The notes under the pieces are model-generated. The model saw only the letters and a list, made by a program, of their open reading frames with translations. It did not search any database and was not told the origin of the DNA. 64,000 nt of DNA from Mesaphorura yosii. Its lineage: Eukaryota; Arthropoda; Collembola; Poduromorpha; Tullbergiidae. The translations under genes and the position numbers were made by a program. Shown in pieces: positions 13,276-22,815 of this stretch; the stretch's first letter is position 1; the number at the start of each line of letters is the position of its first letter. The stretch spans positions 124,001 to 188,000 of the forward strand of contig WIXG01000040.1 in the NCBI GenBank assembly GCA_009869945.1, written 5' to 3'.

Positions 13276-14818
13276 TTTGCCGAGGTTTGGCCTTCGAGCT
13301 GGGAGGGAGTATTGTTCTTAAAGGTGTTAGCTGCGTGCTGTCTTGTCAATAAGGTTGTTTCCCCTTCAAGTACCTTTCCGGCCTCGAAATCTCACCCGGT
13401 TGTCCAGCTGTTCTTACAGAGGGAATCAAATTCTTAAGTTTTACTTGTTTCAGAGTTCAGACAATGGCAGAGTATCTATGGCTGACGCAAACGATACTTA
13501 CCAGAGATCGCTTGCATTCGACAAAATGACTTGCAGAGGTTTGCACTGTTGGTGCAGTATGATCTTTGGACCTTAAACACTCTCTGGGCGTTTTCTTGTA
13601 CTGTACGACACAAGTCTTTCAGTTCGCCGATATCTCTCTTATCGTGCTTACGAGAGACCCGTTGAGACGAAAGGACTTACAACCGTGACACATTTGCTGT
13701 TCAACAGGCACTCCTTGAGTTCATGCTGAATAATTCCACAGGAACTGTCATGTCATGGAATTCCATGTCTGTCACTTTGTCAGTCGACATTAATTAGCAG
13801 ATTAACACGCTGGTAAAATCGTAGAACGAACTTATTACCTTAATTTGTGCATCATCAAACGATACACCCGAAATCGTCTACTTTTAAATTTCAACAAACG
13901 CGCGGTTCTATCCAATTCGCATTTCATGTATTGCTCTGGGCTTTGCGTAAATGCGCGTGGGTGAATTTCTTTTCTTTTCCTTCACTCTTGTGAATTTTCC
14001 TTCGTTCCGTCCACGGTGTATGGACATTGCTTGTCTGGCTCCGACGTCGCCACGCACAATGACTACACACCGGGATTCCGACTTAGCTCAGATAAGAAAA
14101 TTAATTTTCTTTTGTGATGTGCAGGAATTCATTCCATCTGAATTATCCGAATTCTCTTTCTTTTTTTGCTGCTTCCACTGCTTCTATACCTCTTTTCTTC
14201 TCTTGATTGTTTTTATCTGCTTTATCTTCACTCTGTCGAATTTTTCTGCTTTTTCTGCACTTATTCGAATTTATTTATCTTCATAATGATTCATGAATAG
14301 AAGATTTCTTCATAATGATCCGCAATAATTATTATTATGGCAAATGAATGTGAATGCCGAATGCAACAACTTCCGTTTGATTCAAAGAATCATTTATTAA
14401 TAATACGTATTGGTATGCGTCATTGTTGTAAGATCATACTTCGTAATACATATTTAATTATTTTCTTCACAGTCTAAAATAATGAGGGTACAAAATAGGT
14501 TTTGGAACAAATATATTTATCTTATCATAACACAAGTTTGAATATTGAAGTATGAACTGCTCTAATTTCCGTGATCTAACACAATTATTCAACATCGTTC
14601 ATAAATTATCAGAACTCCGTTTTTATTTACTCCCTTAAATTCTTAAGATAGTGGTTTTGAATGGTTTCTTAAATTTTTAGACATACTTTCGTTTTGCAAA
14701 GTTGGGAAGAGTTGAGAAGAACTGCTAAAAGAAATCTGACATATTTGATATTTAAACAGTAAGTGAGTGACTGACTGAGGACTGAGGGTAATGAATGAAA
14801 TTAGGTATGCAGGCTTGC
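13276..14818. other. Intergenic region between the Myb-like gene and DPY30
   Basis: The left end is the promoter side of the Myb-like gene. Open frames at 13343-13576 and 13951-14286 (plus) lack domains. The second lies in a strong pyrimidine tract near 14156-14235, which explains its openness. The part from 14290 to 14760 is very AT-rich and would contain the DPY30 3' UTR. No gene is supported. Confidence 0.5.
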
Positions 14819-15834
14819 TTAGACTTCGAACTTAGATTTGTGCTTCAATAGGTACGCGGAGAGATACTCGATTGGGCTTGGTGGTCGTTCCTTACTCAAA
14901 GCTGCTAATCCCTGAAGCAAAATTGGTACAACCGTTTGATCCAAATACTGGCGTGTTGGCAGGCTTTGCAGGTCCAGGCGAGATTTCTTGGCTGGTTGTT
15001 GCTGATCCATTTCAGTTGCAATGATTTTCTGCGTTTGACATAAACATTACTTTAGTGAATTGACTTCTTTAATCCTTATCACTAAAGTTGTAACTCACTT
15101 GCACTTCTCCCTGTGAGAGTGGAGTTCCTGTTCCCTCTGTCATATCTTCCGCTTTAATCACTTTGACTTCGTCAACTTCAGGTTTCTGATAAAGGGTAAA
15201 ATTATTTACAATAAATTAATAACGCCTTTAAATTTTCGAAAGCTGATATGAGACTCACTCACCACATCATTCTCAACACTAGGCGCTGGAGCCTCTGTTC
15301 CTGTTTGTCCGGGCGCAGCCTCAGTTTTCTGGAGAAATTGAAAATTACTTTCACTGAAGACTCAAGTCAAGGCACTTGATTAAACTGATGTACACAAGAT
15401 TGCAAGGTCGCTTACTTGCGGTTCGACGGCGGCAGCTGTGGAAGCTTCTGTGGTGACCGTAGCATTATTTTCTTTCTCATTAACATCAGTCATGTGAACG
15501 TCTTCAGGAGCTGAAATGGTTGTCGCTGTTGCGTCGACTTCACCTTCCGGTTTCTGTAATTAAATGAATACATTGAAGTTTGATTTAATTCTTTTAATTA
15601 CATCTCACATGATCGTACGTCAATTTCCCTGTCTGCTTTATTATTGCATTAGTGCATTGTCCAAAGAAACCGACTGTAATGTCACCACGTTAGTTGAATC
15701 AGCTGACAGCACTTCCTGGACCCTGGACCTTAACCTTCGCTCTGTTCCCTGACCTACCTTATCTTTATCTTCGTTATGGTTATGCACTTAGTCTTGTAAC
15801 TCACCTCAGGTTGTGGCACTGAAACGTCCGCCAT
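14819..15834 (-). CDS. DPY30: DPY30 homologue, core subunit of COMPASS/MLL H3K4 methyltransferase complexes
   Basis: Five minus-strand exons: 15834-15805, 15553-15416, 15328-15263, 15185-15099 and 15028-14819, giving 531 nt (176 aa). All introns are phase 0, with GTGAGT/GTAAGC donors and CAG acceptors. Residues about 127-171 form the DPY30 dimerisation domain: [20 protein letters not shown], then [19 protein letters not shown]. The family dimer docks on ASH2L and stimulates H3K4 methylation; it also occurs in other complexes through AKAP-like helices. The N-terminal 120 residues are acidic, Thr/Ala/Glu-rich and unstructured, which makes the protein longer than the 99-aa human form. Insect DPY30 proteins also tend to have N-terminal extensions. 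The start [10 protein letters not shown] is the first ATG and ends exactly at a consensus donor. Confidence 0.96.
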
Positions 15835-16690
15835 TGTTTGTTAACTTCTTCGGGAGCAACTTCAAGAAAGTAGAATTAATCTGGAAATGGAACTGGAGCG
15901 GGCAGTCGAAATTTCCACACGCGACTAAGACGCAAAATTAATGACGCGAAAGACGAAGTAGGAAGAGAAAGTCAAACGATGACGACGAAGATTGATGGGT
16001 TTTTGTATTTGAAAATCTTCCGGTACCCCAAATTCACGTCTCAGTAAACAGTGAAAAAATACGGAAAATTTTCCCCCTTTTTTACGAGTGCGACTTGCAG
16101 TAGTTTGGAAGTTTCCGTGCACGTGCGTCATCTACCAGATGAAGCTGCGAACCAGGACACCTCATGGCCACACAACAGAGAGCAATACTTGCTTAGCTTT
16201 TCCTATGGAGGACTGGTGAGAAAAGTGGTGAATTCAATTTTGGCACCGCATGCATGCTTCGCCAATGCATTTCATTGCATTAGCACTCAGCAAAGAGAAG
16301 CAGCCATTAGTTCATATACGATACAAGCCACGGGTCATTCAGTAGAGTAGAACGTGTGGACTCGGAAAGCTGTTCATCACTTCCACGTTAAGGTAAGTAA
16401 TTTCGGTTTAGGGTTAATTAATTAAGGGTAATTCACTGTCGGTTTAAAAAGACACCGGCAGGCATGAGACATATTAAGCGGTTAAGAAGTAATTGCGCTT
16501 TGTTCAGCAAATTCACATGTCAAAAGTTTAAGCCGGCTAGACCTGAAAAGTCTGTCTGCGTACTTGCCTGAGCACTAAAGCTGGCGTAGGAATAAGGAAA
16601 TTGCACGGTATTAACTGACACCACTCTCTATATTGACAGAAATTAGAAGCAGACCACTCCACTGAGTAGTTTCTTCATCGCGAGAACATC
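15835..16690. promoter_or_regulatory. Divergent promoter region DPY30 / RpS23, with RpS23 5' UTR intron
   Basis: The two genes point away from each other and share about 860 bp. A non-coding RpS23 exon probably ends at 16392 (CACGTTAAG|GTAAGTAA) and joins 16640 (TATTGACAG|AAATTAG), giving a 247-nt 5' UTR intron, a common feature of ribosomal protein genes. The open frame 16051-16350 has no family resemblance and probably overlaps promoter or UTR sequence. The transcription start and any TOP tract cannot be fixed from sequence. Confidence 0.55.
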
Positions 16691-17205
<515 letters not shown>

Positions 17206-17268
17206 GTTATCATTATCAGTGATTTCTTTATAAGTTTATTGTTACGATGCCCTTTTATGATGAAATGG

Positions 17269-17274
17269 AATAAA
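17269..17274 (+). promoter_or_regulatory. Polyadenylation signal, RpS23
   Basis: AATAAA occurs 64 nt after the stop, consistent with the short 3' UTRs typical of ribosomal protein mRNAs. The convergent TMEM147 gene has its own AATAAA on the minus strand at 17371-17366, so the two 3' ends are about 100 bp apart. Confidence 0.7.
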
Positions 17275-17365
17275 TAACATCTTTTTCCGGTAGCCTATCA
17301 ACGAATAATTGGTGTTTATTTCATCAAATTACAGCACTTGACGTTTGACAAGCATTCAAGAATAA

Positions 17366-17371
17366 TTTATT
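17366..17371 (-). promoter_or_regulatory. Polyadenylation signal, TMEM147
   Basis: TTTATT on the plus strand reads AATAAA on the minus strand, 80 nt beyond the TMEM147 stop. Confidence 0.55.
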
Positions 17372-17450
17372 GGAAACTAAACTACGTACGATTTGAGCAG
17401 GGAATCGCAATCAGGAATAACAATTAGTTGTCTATTGTACGCTAACAAAA

Positions 17451-18383
17451 TTACGGTACGCTAGAATACACTCGCAGTGTGGCTAAGCCCAGTCCACAGG
17501 TTACTATCGCCTTAGTCAAGAGCCCAAACCATGGACCCAACCAGAAAACGGATATGAATGAGTCGAAGATCAAATTTTTGTAGGCACCCATGACAAGCAT
17601 AACGCAAACTATTGGGACAAATGCTTGCTTGAGATCATGCCTTGACCAAAGCCAAATTAGCGTCGTAGTTGTGATAATTTGAACCTGGAATTGAAACATT
17701 TTAGTAAAAAATTCCATTCCTAAGACATAATACTTTGAAGGCAGAGAACTTGGTTATTCTGTGCTTACCAAAGCAATGTTTGAGTCCAAGCACATCTGAA
17801 TATACTTCCAATTAAATTCTGTGCCTCTTGCGCCGAACCACAGAGCCAAGAATTTAGTAAACACTAGTTCAGTGGCACCCCATCCAAGAGCCGCCGACAA
17901 TATCTTTGAATGACCACGTCCTGGAATTCTTGACAATGCCAAATAAAGTCCAATGAAGTCTGCAAGGTCTATTGTTGTCTTCAGGAATTCCTACGATTTA
18001 ATCAAACAACGCATCAATTCGTCAGTCAATGAGATTGAGAGTTTAGTCTTTGGATGAGTCTTGCTGACTGACCAGTCCGAATGCCTGTTTGAAGATATTT
18101 GCGGACTCATCTTGTTCTTGGATGGGAACCGGAAAGAATGTGGCAAGTATTAACATCTTACATAGCTGAGTTAAAGCGTAGAAGACCCCAGTTTGAAAGC
18201 ACTTCCAAAATGCTCCGTAATCGGATCTGTAATTTATGCAAATGGTTCAAATAGAATTAATGTTTCCAACGATTTTGATTGCTAACTCGAGATGTTTACT
18301 TACAGGCCCGAATACTTGTAGGTGAGGTAATACGGAATGTAGGATAGAGCCAAGCAATTGCCAAAATGGTAGAAGGTCATCAT
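17451..18383 (-). CDS. TMEM147: TMEM147 homologue, BOS complex subunit of the multipass translocon
   Basis: Minus-strand exons 18383-18304, 18226-18073, 17990-17769 and 17684-17451 give 690 nt (229 aa), close to the 224 aa of vertebrate TMEM147. It starts M(M)[18 protein letters not shown], the diagnostic N-terminus, followed by [16 protein letters not shown]. Later it has [20 protein letters not shown], then [20 protein letters not shown], which matches the conserved membrane segment before the last helices. Seven hydrophobic segments are expected. In other animals TMEM147 with NOMO and nicalin forms the BOS complex at the ER Sec61 translocon, aiding multi-span protein insertion. The second exon inserts a few residues ([14 protein letters not shown]) in place of the vertebrate WEGG loop. 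Two tandem ATGs occur at the start; either could be used. The exon 2 donor is GTCAGT, weaker than the others. Confidence 0.96.
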
Positions 18384-19356
18384 TAACTGCTTTAACGCGT
18401 CCTCGCGTCGTGTCTGGTTGCTGAACCTTATTGAGTCGGAGAAGTTTTTCAGACTGGATACGAACACGAACTTAACTACCCCAACAATTCTTCGATTTGA
18501 AATGCTGAAATGCAGCACACACAGCGTAATTTGATGGTGATTGTGGTCAAGAAGAGCACCAGACAAGATTACAGAAACTACAGTCACGGTTCGGTAAATA
18601 CTAAATGATTACTTAATTACTGCTTTCACTCGCCTTTCACTTGTGACAATTTCTTGCAAAGTTGCCGGCCGATAAAAATGGATTGAAATGCAAAAGAAAA
18701 GAAAAGTTGAAATGAATCCTCCGATCCGCTGTGCAAGGGTGTCTCCGATGTGTGTAATTTCACACACAGACAATGACGTCTCTTGCGTGTCAGTCCTATG
18801 AGGCAGCTGAGATGAATGCCCGGAAGTCAGTCACCACTTTTGCACAATGGTCATCTTTAACAACGGGTAACGGGTCAAAAATCATTAGTTCCTGTTCCGT
18901 TAGTAAAATTAATGCTAGAAAGTGTTGAGAAAGCGGAAGGTCGAGTTTTCAATTAATATTGCAGTCATCATAATCAATCTTCTCAATACGGATTATTCCT
19001 TCAAAAGGTTGAAGCTCAAGCTTCAAAATAGAGATGACTTTTATTTAAAATTAAGTTCAAGGTCCGATACAGTTCATATAGTACACTAGAGCAGAAAATA
19101 AATAAAGTGTGATCTTCTCGACCTTGCATAATACTTCATTTTTTTTAAACCTAAGTCACTATTTAATTTTTACACACGAGTAAGAGCCTTAATTATAATG
19201 CCAGTAGATCTCTGAGTCGTGCGATTGAAATTTGTACCATTTCCGTGTTGCTTTTGATTGCACTCACTTCACAGAAAAGTTAATATCCGAAGTGTTCGAA
19301 CAGAAGGCTTATCTGAGATTTCGAACGTAGACTAGTAGACGCTGGTATGCTTCACC
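18384..19356. other. Spacer between TMEM147 and the zinc-finger/VIM gene
   Basis: Both flanking genes are on the minus strand. This stretch therefore holds the upstream gene's 3' UTR and the TMEM147 promoter. It is AT-rich in the middle (about 19020-19200). No coding segment was found. Confidence 0.55.
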
Positions 19357-20743
19357 TCAAATTTGCCACTGAAAAACAAATTAAGAATACAACATTCAGA
19401 CTGTCCACGGCATCACAGCATAATTTAAAGCATTCATCTAATTGTAGCTTACCCTCAACCCGGCCTCGAAACCTTTTCCGAATGTTCTCTTATTAAGTTC
19501 TTCTCGCTGTTTGTCCAGTTCCTCCTGCTTTTGTTTCTTTAATCTGAACGCTTCAGCGTCTTGTAAACCACGAGATTTCACTTGTTCAAGACGTCGTTCA
19601 GCAGCAGCAGCCATCATCGTTCGGCGCTCCTCCTGATATTATACCCGACTTAGACTATAGTTTCCGATATTGTCTTGATTCTTGATATTTAAACTAAAAT
19701 ATAAAACTTACCGCGCTCCCTGGAACTGCAGGCACATCAGCGTCCGCCGACTGCAATACGTGACCATTTGTTTCCCAAGGAGAATTTACTGGTTTGTTCG
19801 AAAGTTCGACGTTTTGCTGGTCATTGGGTTTCCGTCCAGGTCTAGACCTCCTCCCACCCCGCCCCCACGTGCTGGTACTAGCTTCTCGCTTTGGAGCAGC
19901 AGCTGTAGGTCTACCCCTCTTGCGAACCTTAGATAAATAACATTTTCCCCATCAAATGTCAAATCCATCTTTTCTTCAGATTTTACCGGAGCAGAATCCC
20001 CATCGGAATCCGACGCTTCGGTGGTATAATCCACGTCCCGTTTATATTTCCCACGGCCTGCTGGTCTTCCTCTGCCTCGTCCGCCACGGCCCCTAAGATC
20101 GGCTAATGTCATGATACATGGCTTAACATAGGGTTCTTCTTTCTTTTCAGTAGCTTCTTCGTTCTTCGACGCTCTTCGTAGGACACCTCCAGTTATTGTA
20201 GTAGTCTGAACGAGTCAGATAGTAGAACATTGTAATTAATCACAGCCACACAATTAAAATCGATGAAGGGAATGAAGGCAACTTACCGATGAAGAACTGG
20301 CTGTACTGGTACTGGGACGAGGTTCGGCTGCGGAGAAGGGCTCACAGTTTGCCGAGGTGGGACTGGGGTTTTGGCCGCTGATTGTAACTGAAGCTGAACT
20401 CGCTTCTTGATTATCCTTTGTTTGAATTTCACCTCTGCGGAAGTATAACAATTAATTTGCTATCGATTCTATTGAAGGCAGTTCGCTAAAAAAAGGGCTT
20501 TCTCGACTCCGCTGGTTAAATGGTTTGATAAATACAGATCGCTTACCCGCTAAATCCGGTCGAGAAAAGAGACCTGGAACAGCATGGAACTTCTAGGTCA
20601 GCTTGGCTGGAAGATTCGTGAACTTGACCGAAGTGGAAGAACAGCATTTCCGCGTCCTCTAGATATCTATCACACAAGGCGCATTTCATCCAACCAGCAA
20701 AACCACCAACTTTAACATAGCATGGCTTTATTTGATTTTCCAT
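19357..20743 (-). CDS. Zinc-finger / AT-hook protein with SVIP-like VCP-interacting C-terminus, 323 aa
   Basis: Six minus-strand exons: 20743-20547, 20434-20287, 20205-19987, 19927-19712, 19632-19453 and 19368-19357 (972 nt; all phases fit). Residues 21-42 form a C2H2 finger (C21-x2-C24, H37-x4-H42). Residues about 152-168 are RG-rich (RGRGGRGRGRPAGRGK), followed by a second AT-hook-like KRGRP near 191-195, so DNA or RNA binding is likely. The last 63 residues match SVIP. R263-x5-A269A270-x2-R273 fits the VIM motif RX5AAX2R that binds the N domain of VCP/p97; then comes SRGLQDAEAF, a KKQKQEELDK helix and the ending GLRWQI, like SVIP's GLRW end. SVIP inhibits ER-associated degradation in vertebrates. 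A zinc-finger plus AT-hook plus VIM architecture is unusual. The two parts could instead be separate transcripts with unseen starts. Confidence 0.75.
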
Positions 20744-21458
20744 ATTGACTGGTAAGCTTAAGCCAGTCGATGACGGGGCAGGATCGTGTAATGGTAAATA
20801 GACAGGCAGATCTATGCTATGCTAAGCAGGTAAACAAATGAAATAGCAAGCCACTGTCACTGTTAGCTGTCAAACCACTGTCCACAAATTTCAAATCTAC
20901 ACTAGAAAAACTAGAATCAGCAAAGTGACAAAGTGCTGAACTAGTTTCCTGACGAAGGGCCATCCAGATTAGCGTGCCTGTGCCTTTCATTTTTTTCAAA
21001 ATTGTGTTCACCCTGCAATTTTTTAGCTTGGATTAGGAAATTTTTTAGCTTGTGTTGTGAGAATTTTTTTCCACTTGTTGTGTTTACAAATTTACAACTT
21101 CGCGGTGTGTCATTTCTCATCAAATTGATCTTATCCATGCGCTGCGTGTGGTCGTGACTCTAAACTCAATTCCACGCACATTGGGTATTTAGCCGTCTGT
21201 GTCCACGATAATAGTGACGAATGGTTTCTTATTTACCAAAATCGTTGAGGAAAAAAATGGTGCTCAATACGAGACGGTTTGGGCTTAAGGGTTTTCACTA
21301 AATTGCACTAATTGGAACACACCTTAGAGAGGTTGAGAGTGTATCCATTCTGGGCTGCACTTTCTGTGTGACCGTACGCATATGCGGGAATTTATTACGC
21401 TGATTTTTTTAATCAAAATCAGACAGGATATGGAGGCTAGAGGCTACAGGTATAAACA

Positions 21459-21734
21459 ATGGAGCCAATAACTAATAATAGCAAGCAAGGTTTTTGTATT
21501 AGTTCATACCTCATAATTATAACTGAAGTAAGCCTTCTCTTAGTAATTTGGCCAGGTTTAGTACCACTCTTATTTGTATTTGCTATTGTATTTGTTTGTA
21601 TTTGTCATTGCAATTGTTGCGGTACCTCATTTCAGAAAGCTGGTTTCAGTCGAGTAATTAAATGGATATGCGTACCATGCCTTCAAATTCATATGCGGTG
21701 TCTCCAAAAAGTCACTGCGGCGAGTCGCGAGTGA
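21459..21734 (+). CDS. Possible small membrane protein, 91 aa (uncertain)
   Basis: A single open frame starts at ATG in a good context. About residues 17-48 are strongly hydrophobic (LIIITEVSLLLVIWPGLVPL and onward), followed by CICHCNCC and a basic Cys-containing tail. This would be a one- or two-span membrane protein. No homologue is recognised, and the hydrophobicity partly reflects T-rich DNA, so it may be chance. Confidence 0.25.
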   Translation: MEPITNNSKQGFCISSYLIIITEVSLLLVIWPGLVPLLFVFAIVFVCICHCNCCGTSFQKAGFSRVIKWICVPCLQIHMRCLQKVTAASRE

Positions 21735-21751
21735 TTTATTTTAATTACGGT

Positions 21752-22066
21752 TTAATGCACCTGTACTTTTTGTACTAAATTTGACCTTCCATGTCTGGCC
21801 TCGGTCCGATTTTTATCTATCATATCAAATGACTCGAAAATCTGCTTGCATAGTGGCTTTAATGGCTCAGGGTTTTGGTTCAGACGGGCAAATAGGTTTC
21901 CCAGTGGAAATCGACGCTGTGGCATCTCGTAAAGTGGCTGTGACAAATCCAAAATGGATTTTAGTTGTAGCGACGAGTTGGAAATGGAAGTCTCAGCACG
22001 ATAATGACGCCCTTTCAGGATGTCGCTAAATAGCAGTCTGATCAAGTCCAAGTTTGTAGAGACCAA
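21752..22066 (-). CDS. Possible 3'-terminal exon, no ATG (uncertain)
   Basis: The minus frame has normal-looking amino-acid composition, including SDILKGRHYRAETS and NQNPEPLKPLCKQIFESFD. It ends in TAA 12 nt before an AATAAA (21740-21735). No ATG occurs near its 5' part, and the frame is open back to about 22130. If real it is a last exon with an acceptor such as ATTTAG near 22030. I could not join it to an upstream exon with matching phase. Confidence 0.28.
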   Translation of the reverse strand: MVSTNLDLIRLLFSDILKGRHYRAETSISNSSLQLKSILDLSQPLYEMPQRRFPLGNLFARLNQNPEPLKPLCKQIFESFDMIDKNRTEARHGRSNLVQKVQVH

Positions 22067-22414
22067 GAAAGCTGGAGGGTTGTTTTGAAGTGTACGGTGC
22101 GGTACCCTTAGGGCGACATTCCCAATCGATCCTCACCATCAAGAATTTGAGTTCCATTAGCAAAGTGAGGTCGAAGGTGAGAGTGCACACTCATACACAT
22201 TCCCAATTAAATTTGAGGATTTGCTTCGCAAAGTGTATGCTCTTTGTTTGAGGCCGTTTGGTAAAGAACGAAAGTAAAGTTAGTTTCTTTTTGTCATTTT
22301 CCATTGTCATTATTCCTCAGGAATATCGACGTTTTGAATCTGTGAGCATAATTATAGTCATTATTTGGCTGATATTCTTTCTGTTAACGATTTGTGAAGA
22401 GTATTTAGTGTAAA

Positions 22415-22528
22415 ATGAATGAGTCAAGTGATAGTAGTGCTGACGAAGAAGTGTGCTGTGAGAACGAAGAGTTGAGTCGTCCTTACGCGTATGCTTGCAA
22501 GCTCCGAACTGCCAGGCATGGGCGCTGT
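22415..22528 (+). CDS. Candidate first coding exon, 38 aa, of an unidentified plus-strand gene
   Basis: The ATG lies in context TAAAATGA. It opens 38 codons beginning MNESSDSSADEEVCCENEEL and ending in a basic CKLRTARHGRC, then an excellent donor TGT|GTAAGA in phase 0. An acidic Ser-rich start before a Cys/Arg segment resembles the N-terminus of a nuclear protein. No downstream exon could be joined with certainty. If real, its first intron would be long, because nothing convincing follows on this strand for many kilobases. The exon may be chance. Confidence 0.4.
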
Positions 22529-22718
22529 GTAAGAAGGGTCCCTTGAACATTGAATTGAATTCATGTCATGATCTTTCTTCTACCCTTTTATTCCCTTTCT
22601 CGAATAAAAAATTTTTGATTTATAGTGCGTATAAAAAACCTTTCCCTGCATTCGCAGTTGCTGATGCTTTTTCAAACAGAAGCGAGCACCTTTGCCGAAT
22701 GAATGGAAAGGGTTCCAA

Positions 22719-22815
22719 TTTTTTATATCAATTCATTGAGACTCCGCAAAACAGCAGAATCGAAAGGCTTAAATCGCAGCCTGTCTTAAATATTTTTTAT
22801 ATCAATTTTATTGAG
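22719..22815 (+). repeat. Short direct repeat, period 74 bp
   Basis: TTTTTTATATCAATT followed by (C/T)ATTGAG starts at 22719 and again at 22793. A related TTTTTTATATCA occurs near 24970. This is a small local duplication of unknown origin. Confidence 0.5.

Larger units (their letters stand above)
20744..22414. other. Region with two weak small reading frames
   Basis: The left part is the upstream side of the zinc-finger gene; minus frames at 20817-21138 contain a repeated AAGCTAAAAAATT motif and no domain. The plus frame 21459-21734 (91 codons, ACAATGG context) has a long hydrophobic segment followed by clustered cysteines. The minus frame is open from about 22130 to 21752 without an early ATG, and an AATAAA lies just past its stop. 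Neither has a recognisable family. Confidence 0.45.

Noticed and set aside
16051-16350. 99-codon plus frame between DPY30 and RpS23
   Set aside because: It lies in the divergent promoter just before the RpS23 5' UTR exon and has no recognisable sequence.
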